Source: Erodium maritimum
Taxonomy: Eukaryota; Streptophyta; Magnoliopsida; Geraniales; Geraniaceae
Length of the DNA stretch: 64,000 bases
Direction: 5' to 3'
NCBI GenBank assembly: GCA_963921825.1
Contig: OY997594.1
Span: 30,734,956 to 30,798,955 of the forward strand
Part shown: in pieces, positions 45,600 to 57,317 of the stretch
Position numbering within the stretch: position 1 is the stretch's first letter
How the letters are laid out: each line of letters begins with the position of its first letter
Notes under the pieces: generated by a model
Databases searched by the model: none
Told to the model about the DNA's origin: nothing
Seen by the model: the letters and a program-made list of their open reading frames with translations, nothing else
Translations under genes and position numbers: made by a program

Positions 45600-46960
45600 T
45601 ATTGAAAATGTTACATTTAGGAGGGTTTTACGAGTAATATTAGCCCTGCTTAAATCTCACTCTCCTATTTTCACGTGTTTTTAATATATCTTATGGTTAT
45701 CAAGTTTTGGAGCGAAATAGGAGCGAAAATCTACAAAAAGGACTCTTTCTGCAGTACTGTTTCATCACAGACCAAGACCTGGAGCCGGCAAGGAGCCCGT
45801 AATAGACCTGTACCCGGAGTCGGCATCAAAACCGTTGAGCACTGTAGCGATCTGAGCCAAAACCTTGCTGTTCGAATGCGGGCAGAGTGACAGAGCCCGT
45901 CACGGACCTGCATGCGGAGCTGACACCCTGCCTATGACGCGCCACAGGCAGTCTTCCCTGTTTCGTTTCAGACTCGGAATTTTCCCTATTTAACTCAACT
46001 TTCAGCCTTAGAATAGATCTAACTTGTATTTTGGAGAGCTTAGAAGAGAGGAGGGTTGAGAGCTAGGAGAAAAGGAGATCCAAACCTTGAAGAACATCAT
46101 TTGTAATCACAATGGGGTATTGTGTTTCTCTACCCTTTTTTGATTACGAAGCTTGATTGTTTGTGTTCTTCCATGACTTCTTCTCATTCCTTGTTCATGA
46201 GTAACTAAACCCCCCATAATCTAGGGTTATGGGGGATTAAAGATTTGATTTTCAATGATTGAATGTATGAATATTGTGTTGGTTAATTTGATTTAGGGTT
46301 TGTATTTGCTTTGAACTTAATGTTGTATCTCCCAGGTAGGCTTGATAGAAGGTGAGAATTGGAATCTGATACCCGGGAGAGGTGGATTGCAATTTGGTCA
46401 AAAATCTTATACGAATTGGGTTTAAATCTTGACTAAGGATAGCTAGGTTAGCACAATTGCAATAACCATATGATTCGTACCGAAAGTTAGAAATTATCAA
46501 AGAACATAGTGCTTTGGGTCTTCCTACATCTTGATTCGGGAGAACTAGGTGGTTAGATTCCATTAAGGTCTGAAACAACGAGAGAAGTTAGGACTAGTTT
46601 GAGAGAATTCGTTGCTCCTAAAATCAGACAACTTCACATTGTCCATCATCATTTAATTCATTGGAATTGATCTATATGAACCCAAAACCCCGAATCACTT
46701 TTTCTCTGATTCAAAACTCTACCGAGCTTCGTGAGTACTTGTTTACTGTTAAATTTCTTATTTTCACTTTTACATGTTTTAAAAACCAAAAAAAAAACAT
46801 TCTATTACCGAGATAGATTAATAAAAAGTTTGAAATAGAAATTGCATTGACTCGTGCTCCTTTGGGTTCGATAACTCGGAACTAAAAATCCAGAAATACT
46901 ACTTGACGGCCAATACGCTTGTCGTGTAATTTTCTGTGTTAAAACCGCAGGGCGTCAATA
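45600..46960 (+). mobile_element. Tat-lineage gypsy LTR remnant
   Basis: Phrases in order are characteristic of plant Tat/Ogre-type LTRs: CATGAGTAACTAAACCCCC followed by TAGGGTTATGGGGGAT at 46195-46235, then TTGACTCGTGCTCCTTTGGG and TTCGATAACTCGG at 46848-46880, and ACTACTTGACGGCC with a TTGTCGTGTAATTTTC phrase at 46898-46935. The 5' limit is unclear. No primer site for this lineage or coding region follows, and a hAT-type element lies 300 bp downstream. Confidence 0.55.
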
Positions 46961-47271
46961 CACAACAAAAGAAAACGACTTGATCAACGAATTTGTATAA
47001 TTTGTCGATCGAAATACACCACCCTTCAAATTGATGTTACGGTCGTTTGGCGAATTTATGGTTATCAATTCGTCACTAAATTCAACTATATCGATCATGA
47101 ATTCGACCTACACATCAATGATTTTTATCAGAAAATTGATGGTTTCTATTCTAAATAGTTTAGGTTCATATGTATGGGTGCATATATTAAACATTTTACA
47201 TATTTTATTGGTGATCAATAATGTTTGAAACATTTTATATAAATTTGTGTTATTCTAGAAAGGATTGTAAC

Positions 47272-47866
47272 TAGGGGTGCTCATTGGGCGGGTACCCGGC
47301 CCTGTGGCCCAAAACCCGGACCCGCCCGGTTGTAGGCGGTAAAGGCATATGCGGACCGGACCTGGATCCAGTCATAGGTGGGTGGTTCGGGTATTTGGAG
47401 TCGGACGAGTGAGCGGGTCAGTGGGTATGGGTGGGTCTGAACTGCCCAGATTGTAATGGACCGAAATATAGGCCCAAGAGCAATGTTTTTTTAATTTCAA
47501 GCCTGATTTACCCGTGCCTGAGCTCGACTTTCCCTTTTCTCCAATTTGTTGCTGCGATTTGCACTAACACGTATGCGCGTATAATACCACCAATCAACCA
47601 TGGGCCTATTTTGTTTGGCCGACCCACCTAAAATTAAACCTCCTAGGCCCTATTCTATTTGGACTCCAGCTCCCTTATACACACCGGGTGGCCTAGGTGG
47701 TTCCACCAGTATACATGTCTTCACCGGCCACCCACCCGGAAGCCAACTAAAATTGGGATCAGAAACCGGTTACCGTGTCGGAATCCGACGGTCAGGTCGC
47801 CGGCGGGCCTGGCTCCGGGCGGGGCCGGGTGGGTCGTCGGGTATCGAATAGTTTTGAGCACCCTTA
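47272..47866. mobile_element. hAT-type non-autonomous DNA transposon
   Basis: Terminal repeats TAGGGGTGCTCA (47272-47283) and TGAGCACCCTTA (47855-47866) are inverted with one mismatch. A perfect 8-bp target duplication ATTGTAAC (47264-47271 and 47867-47874) matches the hAT superfamily rule. The 595-bp body has GGGCGGGTACCC-type GC-rich inner ends and no transposase. Confidence 0.9.
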
Positions 47867-49760
47867 ATTGTAACTATTCATTTACGAAAACAAGTTTGTA
47901 ATGTAAAACCCACTTCGTTTAAGAGAGTGTTAAAATGCGAACTGAAACTTGAAGGGTGGTTTTTGGCTTTAAGTTTGGCAAAAAAAAAAAAAAAAAGAGA
48001 AAGGGGGAAGAAGTTGGGTTGGGCATGTGGACCACGTTTGGGCCATCAGCAGGCAAGCCCAAACCACTTGAAACCCTAGCCCTCGCCTACTTCAGCGTAG
48101 CCGCACGACTCCCTAGGAATTCAGATTCCCTTCCTCTCGCACCCGCGTCTCTCTCTCCCTCTACACCGACATCGTCGTCTCTCCTCCCTTCTCCGGTTTC
48201 TCTCGTAGCTCGCCGGATTTTCGAACCACAGCAGCGAAACCCCACCGCCTTCTTCTTCTTGCTCCTCCGTCTCGATTTGTGAAACCCCCGTCGTCTATCT
48301 CTCGAACCTGAGCATCACCGACGACAGGGAACAGCGCAGGCCCGAGCTGTCTTCCCGTCGCAATCCCCCCTTCACCGACCTCGTCGTGACGGGAATTGGA
48401 ACCAAACGAGCTCGAGACGAGCGTTGGCGACCCGAACCGTCGCCGGTGAGCTCCACCTCCGCCAGATCTGAGGTGGGGAGGCTCTGGGTCACGTCTTCTG
48501 GTACTCCCGGCGTAGCCACCGCGCCACCAGCGACCCCACGCCGTCACAACCGTCGTTTTTTCCCCTCTCCCGAGCTTCCGTTGACGCCGTAGTGGGCGAC
48601 CGGAGCTTTTCGAGCTCGCCGGAGCATGGACGGGTACAATGCCGAACTCGGGCTAGTCTTGGGCCTGGGGAGAAGGATTGGGCCAGCTTCAGACCCTGGA
48701 TCAGAAGGGTTGGGCCGTGAAGACTTCGGGCTGGACTAGGAAGAAGTCGGGCCTTGGGCCCAGTTGGACTTCAAGACCGGGTCTGGACCGGGTTCGGGTT
48801 CGGATCCGGGTCAATCGGACTGTTAAGGAAACCGTTTTAAAATCAGATTTAATTAACCGGTTTAACGAACTCAAGGTGAGATTTTGAACGGGTAATTCAT
48901 GGTTAAATCAGAGGACCCTTGGAATTTTATCTTTATTGATTGGACTTCTCTTTGTCAAATCTAGACGGGACTTCGCCCGAGATCAAGGGCTTGGACCCGA
49001 GCTAGAAGAGCAAGGATCACACCGGGACCCGAGTGACGAACGGAGTGGTGACTACCGAGCTTGACGGCAGAGTATTAGAGGAAGACCTTGAGGTAGGGAA
49101 AGTCCTAACCTCTCGTTTAAATGCTTAATATGCATGTTAGGTTAATAAAATCGGAAAGGTCCTAGAAATGCCTATAGGATGCGAATAACTAGCATAATTG
49201 TCTTTCAATTACTAATAACCGGAAGTGTCTAGTGGTGAATGAATAGGATGCCAATCACTAGTGTAACTCGCTTTCAATACTTGGGAATTGTTTTACTGGT
49301 AGAGCGGCCTTGGCAAAGCCCTCGGATTAGTTGTGTGTTAGGATCACATGCTTGGTTGTTTGGTTGCTTAGTGGATAGGCTAAAGAGTCTAATGGAACTA
49401 GTTGAATTGCATATTTGAATGCTCGATTGAAGGTTTTTATGTTTGGTTGATTGAACTTGTATTGGACTGTTAAATGTATTTGAATGATTACTTGTTTTCC
49501 TTAAATGATTGCTTGGAGCATCGAGTATGACTGGTTGTACTGAGCGGTGCAATCAGGTGATCGATGCCCCGATGGGTCGAGACTGGTAAGTGAACGGTAA
49601 ATTGTGGTTGTGTGTTTCGTGTGCTGTGTGTTGTGGTGAAACGGTTATGTGTGAGCTATGTGTGATAGTGAATTGGTGGTTGTTGGGATTGGATTGTGTC
49701 GTGTTTCGGTTGAGTGCGTTACTAAATTGTGATAGTGATTATTGTTGATACGGTATGGTA

Positions 49761-49850
49761 CCTACACCGTTGAGGAGTCCGGTGTAGGGTGAGATAGTGA
49801 TTATTGTTGATACGGTATGGTACCTACACTGTTGAGGAGTCCAGTGTAGG
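49761..49850 (+). repeat. Two-unit hairpin repeat with compensatory change in S4
   Basis: Two 62-bp repeats each fold with loop TTGAGGAGTC. Unit 1 has stem CCTACACCG / CGGTGTAGG (49761-49788). Unit 2 has CCTACACTG / CAGTGTAGG (49823-49850). The single stem difference is a compensatory C-G to T-A change, and both arms changed together. Confidence 0.85.
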
Positions 49851-50170
49851 ATGATATAATGGTTACTTGTTGATTCACCCAAGGGTAATACCTTGGTTCC
49901 CGAGGACATAAAATCCTTTGGAGACGTTTCTGAGAATCCCGATGATAAGCGCCCCGAAGGGTTATTTCCGGTCGCCTCAATGATATGCGTCTCCTCTGGA
50001 TTTGAGGGAAAATCAGAGAGGACACATCATATGTGGATCGGAGGGTGGTGACTTCATGTGCCACGGCATTGATTGGGTTACCTATTGCCCGTGACTATTA
50101 AGACTTATCTTGCTGACTTGTGGATGAATTTATTGAGTTTAAAGTCCACCTTGTTATGTATTTTCCCTAC

Positions 50171-50184
50171 TGAGCGCAAGCTCA
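50171..50184 (+). other. Conserved LTR hairpin with GCAA loop (S4 copy)
   Basis: TGAGC GCAA GCTCA, 294 bp from the LTR 3' end. It is followed by a pyrimidine-rich run ending GTTTACAG|GCTTG at 50213. Confidence 0.8.
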
Positions 50185-50727
50185 CCCCTATGAGTTTATT
50201 GTTGTGTTTACAGGCTTGATTAAGGAGTAGAGGCTCGGGAGCTTCTTGGTGTGGGTGTCTATAGAGACTTCGCTTTTATTTTTTTCCTGTTTGGAACAAA
50301 CCTTGTGGAGGATTATTATTACACCCCTGGAGGGTTATTTATGTTTTAAACCGAATTTTGTGGATTTAAGTGTCATATTGGAGTTTTTCAGGAACTTATT
50401 GTTGAATTATTGTCTTTTAAATCATTTATTACTAGTCATGCCTCGAGTCTGGGCAAGAACTGGATTTGCGGCATGACATGTAATGAGTGGACACAAAACT
50501 ATCGTGCCATGTTTTTTGGGTGCTCTATCTCACTTGAGCGACACATAGTAAAACGCAAACAGGTCATGTCACCCTAATGAATCAACTAGATGCACAATTG
50601 GATGTTGTTTTAGTACGCTCAGCAAGAGATCTCCAATTGGTAACGAAACGCTGACGGATAACAATAGTAAGCTTATCATGGATATATCTGTCGGCGTCAA
50701 CGAAAATAATGTTAAAACTTTTTTTTG

Positions 50728-51067
50728 GGGTTAATTACATTCACCTACCCCGAACTATACACATTTAACGGATACCTACCCGAAATAACATATACATACC
50801 CTAAACTAACACTTGTAACAACATCCCCCATTTCATCCATTTTTTCAGAAATTCCGAAACTAACCGTAGTGTTACAATCCTAAAATTAACTTCAACCCTA
50901 AATATCTCTCCATACCTAAATCTTACCTTAAAAATGGATGGAAAATGGATGGAAGGGGGGATGTAGTTACAAACTGTTAGTTCGGGGTATGTATTCGTTA
51001 CGAAATAACTTTGGAGTATTTATCCGCTAAACGTGTATAGTACGGGGTAGGTGAGCGTAATTAACCC
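50728..51067. mobile_element. Foldback MITE with long terminal inverted repeats
   Basis: The first 47 bp (starting GGGTTAATTAC) match the reverse complement of the last 47 bp with about five mismatches, and similarity continues inward so that most of the 340 bp folds on itself. Flanks are T-rich (TTTTTTTTG and TTTTTTTCA), so a 7-9-bp target duplication cannot be proved. Long inverted repeats suggest a Mutator-type non-autonomous element. Confidence 0.8.
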
Positions 51068-51308
51068 TTTTTTTCAGCCTCTTGACTGTAAAAAAAATAT
51101 CCCTTTAAACCAATTGATACGAAAAATTTATTAGGTTTTTATTCTATTAGTCTCCTTTTTCAGCCAACAAAATAATTAATGACTGCAGATGCTCTAAGTA
51201 TACATATTTATTCAACGTCTTCTATGCATAACTTGAACGATTACATAATCACTAGTCTAATAATAATTCATGATACGAAAAGTGAGGACAAAACATAAAA
51301 TGGAAGGT

Positions 51309-52181
51309 CTAATACCTAGATATTCCTACCATGAAGCACAATAAAAAAACAGGATCCAAAATCCAGATTTTGCCACCATAATGCACTAAAAACCCCTTAC
51401 AGAACATGTCAATCCTAGAAACCGAGCAGTCGAAAACACATACCCCAATGCAAGATGAGGATAGTACATGAGCGACCGGTCGGCGGCCAATACTGCGATC
51501 GACCGAAAAGAGACATGTAAAGTAAAGGGAGTCCTCACCACACTGAGCTGAGCTCCAAAAACTTAGACTTGGACGGACAAACCAGTTCCAAAGCCGAAGA
51601 GGACTTGGTTCCTTCAAAATGAACCTGTGACGGAAAGTCTTCAACAGAAACTGAATCTGAATCCACAACAAACCGAAGCTCCAAAAGATCCGAAATATTT
51701 CCCACGGTAGATAAAAACCAGATTGCGATTGAAAGGGCCTCCTGCACCCCTAGCACCACCACATGAACCCGAGCAAACCACATGCTACCCATCTTAAAAA
51801 CATGAGCTGTGTCCAAACATCAGAATAAACCAACCCCAACTCTGAAATGTTTTGACAGCCAACACGAAACGAAACACCACAATAAACAGACAAGCAACAA
51901 GAAAAGAGAGTGGGGAGGTACAACCTGAGCACAAGATCGGCTGGAAAGAGAGGAACATGCCCTCTCCAAAACACAGAGCCTTCCAAGGTAGAGTAGATGA
52001 ATAGGTAAAAGCAGGCCATCACAAGAACATAACCTAGGGGCCAAAGCCTGCTTGCAGGAGGAGACCAACGGCTAGAACCGCCGCCACACCGGAGCATATC
52101 AACCCCCAAACCTACGCCTCATCGGAGCCTAGCAACATCACCTGACGACGACTTGAAGAAATCGGTCGGAGCGTAGGAAAC
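51309..52181 (-). other. Unidentified transcription-unit-like block, part 1 (split by Copia element)
   Basis: Open frames of 120, 93 and 119 codons overlap on the minus strand, with many hydrophobic and Cys residues, and end near an AATAAA at about 51204-51209 (minus strand). Its upstream half continues at 60562-60932 after the Copia element. The product is not recognised. It may be a non-LTR retrotransposon fragment or a decayed gene, and the high Leu/Val/Cys content could simply be a composition effect. Confidence 0.3.
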
Positions 52182-53796
52182 TGTTGGGTCTCGAGGTAGG
52201 GTTGGAGATGAACCAACTCGCAGCGGAAAATCAATAAAAACCAAGAGACGATTAAAACCATGAAACAACTAACAAAGAATGGATTCACAAGAGAAAAATT
52301 CAGCACTATCTCTTACCAAAACAAGAACACCGGTTAACGAATGATTGGCTTGAGTCTCCAAGACGCCTACGTATCCACATGGGAATCAAAGCCACGTAGT
52401 TCTTCTCTTTGAGGACTCAAGAACACAAAAATGGAGGTGGAAACTAGCCAAACCCGAAATGGCCATGGAAGAAGGAGAGAAAATGTGTTTCCTATTCTTG
52501 TCTTGTGTTTGTTATGTTGAAAAAAGATGACTTAAACATAACAAAACTCATACTTGTCCAACTAAAGGCATGGGACAAGTATGGTGTCAAGTAAGGTGTA
52601 AATAGGACAAAGTATGGCAAGACAAGATTGGGTTAGGTTGTGAATCACCAACACCTTAATCCTTGTCTAATCCTTGTCTTGCTTACTTAGTACTAAATAA
52701 TCAAGACTTGATTAATTAATTCCATGGGCCTTGGTTGCATGGGCCTTTCATGGGCCTCTTGGAACATGGCCCGTGGCCATTTCTAACGAGGTCCTGTGAT
52801 TCGCTCATCGCCTCCAAGCCTTCCATACCGGAAATGTCCAACATTATCCGACGCGATCAATCCCAAGACTCCAAGCCTTGTCTCGATCCGTAAAGTCCTA
52901 TTCACGTACGGGCACATGACCCAAAACCCAGTTTTGGTCATGTCCCGAGACAACTCCCTTTTGGCCATTCTCCATAAATGTGTCAATGAGTTTCATCCTC
53001 CGGTGTGACCCTTAAGTTTATGCATGTCAATAGATCAACGTAAAATCCCATTTTACTTGATCCTATTTAAGTGGCAACTAACGAGACTTTAGTATTGCCT
53101 GACACTGCATAACGAATCGACCCTGTCGATTCTAACCTTTCCGTCATCCATGTCATTATCCTTTTATCTCCGATATCCTGATTGAGATAAGGCATAGAGC
53201 CGTCATCCTTATTATTCTCAGTATCAAGCGGCCGAGAACCGATATCTTTCCCATACCTCAGTATAAGGGATAAATCCCTTAGCCGCCTTTCGTGTCACTC
53301 ATGTAGCCCGTCCCCAAGCCAATCCTGGCCGTTATGGAAGCCCTGTTACGGACAACGTTAGGCTCAGGTCAAACTCAGTTGTTGACTACATAACGATCAC
53401 AAAGACTCCTTGGTCTAAGGATACATGACAAGCTACGACACTGAATATGTTCATGACTTAATCTATGGCACACATTCAGGGCGGGTCGTCCAATATCATG
53501 TCCCACATGATATCTATGATCAGACTCCAGAATCCCATTCCAATGACTAACAGAACGTAAGCCATAAAGAACCATCTTTCATACTAGTCGCTTCTAGTAA
53601 AGCTTTGTTGACTAGGGACCCATCGAGTGTGATCTATCTCGATCTATGGTTCTATTCGCATGGTGGGCATAGATCAGAGCACACATCGATATATTACTCC
53701 AACACATAAGTAATACAAAGCCGCTTTAATTTTATTGCTAACGATGATATATACATTTGGACATTTAGGATTGAACTATGGGCACTAAGACTAACA
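52182..53796 (-). mobile_element. 3' LTR of Copia element
   Basis: TGTTGGGTCTCGAGG to AAGACTAACA (plus strand), 1615 bp. It lacks a block of about 90 bp near 53213 that is present in the 5' LTR and in the solo LTR, replaced by a direct join after TTATTATTCTC. Confidence 0.95.
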
Positions 53797-53810
53797 ATCT
53801 CCCACTTGCC
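53797..53810 (-). promoter_or_regulatory. Polypurine tract of Copia element
   Basis: The minus strand reads GGCAAGTGGGAGAT directly before the 3' LTR, the usual Copia form. Confidence 0.85.
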
Positions 53811-53947
53811 TTAGTTCCAATCTAAACTCCAATATGTCCCCATCGACTTTACATGTCTAACATGTTCAGGCAGTGACACTGCCTTAGTCAAAGGGTTGGC
53901 TATGTTATCATCTGTTGCAATATATGTTATCTACACTTCACCTCAGT

Positions 53948-54180
53948 TCAGTATTTCTTTGATGAGGTGGATACGCCGCAGTACATGTTTTGATTTGTTA
54001 TGCGATCTGGGCTTTTAGCTTGCGCAATGGCCCTTGTGTTGTCGCAAAATGGATTCACCAAGCTGGATGGGTTTTTAATTACACCCAACCCTGCCATGAA
54101 TTTCCAAATCCACATAGCCTCCATAGCTGCCTCTGCAGCATCCATGTACTTGGCCTCTATCGTAGATTCGGCAATGGTAT
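53948..54180 (-). pseudogene. Copia RNase H domain remnant
   Basis: The reading EAAMEAMWIWKFMAGLGV, then CDNTRAIAQAK and NQNMYCGVSTSSKKY, matches the RNase H end of Copia pol (pattern EAxxEAxWLxxFxxxLG, CDNxxAIxxAxxP, KHI-x-x-x-YHxxR). The catalytic Asp of CDN is present, but a start for this domain and an upstream connection are missing because of stops and frameshifts near 54180-54400. Confidence 0.85.
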
Positions 54181-54410
54181 CTTGCTTTACGCTCTCCCAG
54201 CTAAAGCTCTGCCATTCAGCGTAAACACATATCCTGACTGACTTCTAAAGTCATCTGGATTTGTCTTGGAAAACTAGCGTCTACTCATCCTTCGACGACT
54301 AGTTCAGCATCATCTTTCCCTCGGGTTAGAATGATGTCTACTGGTACAACATAAGGCTTACGAGACGGCCGGTCTCATACATGTCATGGCATATATGATC
54401 GATCCTGCCC

Positions 54411-55362
54411 CTAGGCGCATAGGATTCTCATCATCATTTTCAGCTCATCAGTTGTCTTAGGGCACCGAGTCTTGCTGAGATAAATGCCTTGACTAGTGGG
54501 TAAGAGTACTTTCTTTGAATCGAGCATTAAGAACCTACTCAATGCCTTGTTCACATAGGTTCCCTGACTTAAATCCAAGACCCTCTTGGTGCGATCTCTA
54601 CATATCTTAATCCCTAAGATATAAGAAGCATCGCCTAAGTCATTTATTGAAAAACACTTCCTCAACCAAGTTTTAGTCTCGTGCAAGGTTGGGATGCCGT
54701 TTTCAATGAGAACCAGAAAGGTAATCTTGCTCCCACTAGCCTTCTTATAAACGCAAGATTCATCCTCGTTCTTGATTAAGCCAAATCCAATTACAGCTTT
54801 ATCAAAACGAAGGATCCAACTCCGAGAAGTTCGTTTCAATCCATAAATGGATTTCAACAACTTATAAATCTTTCCTTTATTCTTCGGATCGTCAAAACCT
54901 TTGGGCCGAGACATTAACGTACTCAGTCAAATTTCCATTTAGGAAAGCGGTTTTGACATCCACTTGCCATATCTCATAATTATAATACGCAGTTATGTCA
55001 AGAAGAATTTGGATCGATTTTGACCATAGCCACTAAGGAGAAGGTTTCCTCATAGTCAATCCATGCCTATGACCTTTCGCCACCAGTTGAGCTTTGTAGG
55101 TCAGAGGGTTGTCGTCCATGTCCATCTTCACCTTGAAGATCCATTTGCATCCGATGGTCCTCACACCATTGATGGGATCAACCGGTTCCCAGAATCGGTT
55201 GTCCGACATGGATTGCATTTCCTCCTTCATGGCTCCTAGCCATAACTCGGAGTTGGGCCCATCCAGGACTTCCTGAAAGGTGGCTGGATCATCGTGATCC
55301 ACCATGACTTCATTGTCACCTCCGGATACCATATCTTGGAGGTGGAAGATTGATCCTTTCAA
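54411..55362 (-). pseudogene. Copia reverse transcriptase domain remnant
   Basis: The upstream piece (55362-55033) reads ELWLGAMKEEMQSMSDNRFW, then GCKWIFKVKMD and YKAQLVAKGH, the start of a Copia RT. The next piece (54914-54411) begins at the PxGFxD segment and reads KIYKLLKSIYGLKRTSRSW, then LGDASYILGIKICRDR and LSQGTYVNKALSRF. The two lie in different frames with a gap at about 54915-55032, and the YVDD catalytic segment is not readable (LVLIENG stands in the region). It is non-functional. Confidence 0.92.
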
Positions 55363-55546
55363 ATCGCCTTGGACCTTCCGGAATTGTAACAGGAATTGGT
55401 TCTTACTCTACGACAATCTCTGGCTCCTTTCTACTCGGTTGCCAATTGGTTTAGACAGATCTGTACCATCCTGAATTTCTTCGAGATGCACAGTCCTCCC
55501 AATGACATCTTTGGAAACAAAACTCCTTTTCCATAAAGACCCCACC

Positions 55547-56383
55547 TCATGCGACGAACACCATGTTCTCACTGGGATTGTAGAAGTAGTATCCCCTTGT
55601 TGCTTTGGGATACCACACGAAGGTCCATATCTCAGATCTTGGTTCGAGCTTAGTCGAAACCAAATGTTTCACATAAGCCTCGCAACCACAAATATTTAGG
55701 AAGGACAAAGCGGGCATCATCCCGTACAATTTTAAAGTAGTATCCCTTCCACACCCTTCGTCGAAGCCCGATTCACTATGAATGCGGTCGTCTCTAGAGC
55801 ATAATCCCGGAAAGAGATTGGGAGATCAGTCTAACTAATAATGGAACGGATCATTGTCTAACAATGTCCGATTTCTCCGTTTGGCTATACCTTTCATCTA
55901 CAGTGTCCCAGGAGGAGTCCATTCCAAAAGGATCCCATTCTCTTTTAGATGATCTAAGAACTCTGTGGTCAAGTATTTTCCACCTTGATCCAATCGAAGT
56001 GCCTTAATACCTTTGTCGAGCTGGTTTTCTACTTTAGTCTTAAACTCTTTGAATTTATCAAAAGCTTCAGACTTATGTCTTAGCGAATAGACATAACCAT
56101 ATTTACTGTAATCATCAGTAAATGCGATAAAGTAGCTAAAAACCCCTCCTGGAAAGTGAACTTATTGGTCTACACACATTAGAGTGTATCAGCCCCAATA
56201 ATTCACCCGCCCTTTCATCGCGATCGATAAAAGGGCACTTTAGTCATTTTGCCCATCAAACAAACCTTGCACCTATCGATCGAATGGAATTCGAATGAAC
56301 CTGAAAGTCCGCACTTCTGAAGTGCTGATAGGTGCTTCTTGTTTATGCGACCTAAATGACAGTGCCTTAACAGAGTTAGGTTT
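55547..56383 (-). pseudogene. Copia integrase region remnant
   Basis: At 56383-56215 the pre-integrase segment reads LLRHCHLGRINKKHLSALQK and CKVCLMGKMTKVPF, matching H-x-R-L-G-H and C-x-x-C-x-x-G-K. The central DDE region (56210-55880) survives only as scraps in shifting frames, for example SLRHKSEAF and KGIKALRLDQGGKYL. The C-terminal part at 55729-55547 reads ICGCEAYVKHLVSTKLEPRS and YPKATRGYYFYNPSEN, matching the GCxAYV ... K-L-x-x-R-S pattern. Confidence 0.88.
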
Positions 56384-56608
56384 AAATCGTTGGATTTAGA
56401 CTTCTTGGTATTAACGGAATATATAGAACTTGAGGCATTGTTACCCATATCTAATATGTACAATCCTCCAGCCAAGTCAGTACTGGTATAAAACATATCA
56501 TTGCATAGAACATTGAAAACTCCATTTCCAATATTAACATTATATCCTTCCTTGTCAAACACGGATACAGATATAATATTCCTACTAAAAGTTGGTATGC
56601 AATATACA

Positions 56609-56790
56609 TTATACAGTACTAAGACAAGGCCTCTTGGCAAAGCATGACTCATGGATCCTACAGCAGTTGCCACAACTCTGAGGTCCACTTCGTGCTTTCC
56701 AAACCTCTCCTACTTTCAGCCACCATATATAAGTGCATGTGTGAGATTCAGTCCTGGTATCTAATACCCATGAATCTTTGGAAGTAGAGA
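56609..56790 (-). pseudogene. Copia protease remnant
   Basis: SKDSWVLDTRTESHTC matches the Copia aspartic protease motif W-x-x-DTG-x-S-H-x-C, with the glycine after DT replaced by Arg, which would abolish activity. A CVYNCIF-type segment is lost to a frameshift. Confidence 0.8.
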
Positions 56791-57317
56791 GATGTAGCTC
56801 TATAGAGTTAATACCGGATGAAGGCACGGTCCCACCGCCCTTCCTTAGATCATCCAGGTTTCCTGATGAAGGCGCAGTCCTACTGCCCTTCTTTAGATCA
56901 TCCACGCTATTTGATGAAGGCGCAGTCCCACTGCCCTTCTTCAGATCAGCCGTGAACTTCCTGTAATCCCGGTTCCAATGACTAGGCTATTGGCAGTAGA
57001 AGCAGACATTCTCATGTGTCTCATCTTTCCTGCCAAGTGCGCATGGGCCCCGCCCTTGCCACTTCCAATTCCCTTGTTGACCATCAGAATATCCTTGGAT
57101 CCTAGATCCCTGATATATTCTTCTCAGCAGTTAATGACACTTCATGTAACTCTGATATGGTCTTAGAGACAGCCTTGTCAAGGACATATTCTTTGCGTTC
57201 AGACTTGAGGACTATCCTCAAAATTCTTTATCAGTCCAAATAGTTTGTCCCATTTAGTTTCACCCTGTCAAGAATGGTTTTTAATGACAAACTATTAATG
57301 TTCGCTGAATTTGCCAT
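56791..57317 (-). pseudogene. Copia gag remnant with internal deletion
   Basis: An ATG at 57317-57315 starts MANSANINSLSLKTILDR followed by LNGTNYLD and RIVLKSERKEYVLDKAVSK, the usual N-terminus of Copia gag. Only about 320 bp separates this start from the zinc knuckle CFYCQ-PSHWNRDY (about 57015-56970), far less than the normal gag length, so the middle is deleted. After the knuckle, a linker with repeated DDLKKGS/DDLRKGG and PSSG units (three copies) precedes the protease. Confidence 0.85.

Larger units (their letters stand above)
47902..50478 (+). mobile_element. Solo LTR S4 of the gypsy-type family
   Basis: It begins TGTAAAACCC and ends GCGGCATGACA (2577 bp) with perfect target duplicates TGTAA (47897-47901 and 50479-50483). 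From about 48900 its 3' two-thirds closely resembles the G2 LTR in reverse orientation. It retains a two-unit hairpin repeat at 49761-49850 that the G2 LTR lacks. A telo-box and CT-rich tract near 48070-48190 look like a promoter and leader start. The conserved GCAA hairpin is at 50171-50184. Confidence 0.95.

Noticed and set aside
48161-48592. Possible host coding exon after a telo-box and CT-rich leader
   Set aside because: It is inside solo LTR S4, and the equivalent GC-rich block is found in the other family LTRs.
50101-50483. Open frame 50246-50476 as a gene
   Set aside because: It lies in the 3' end of S4, downstream of the conserved hairpin.
51309-52109. Hydrophobic frames as a membrane protein gene
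   Set aside because: Overlapping frames on one strand are all hydrophobic, which indicates composition, and no start, domain or homologue can be recognised.
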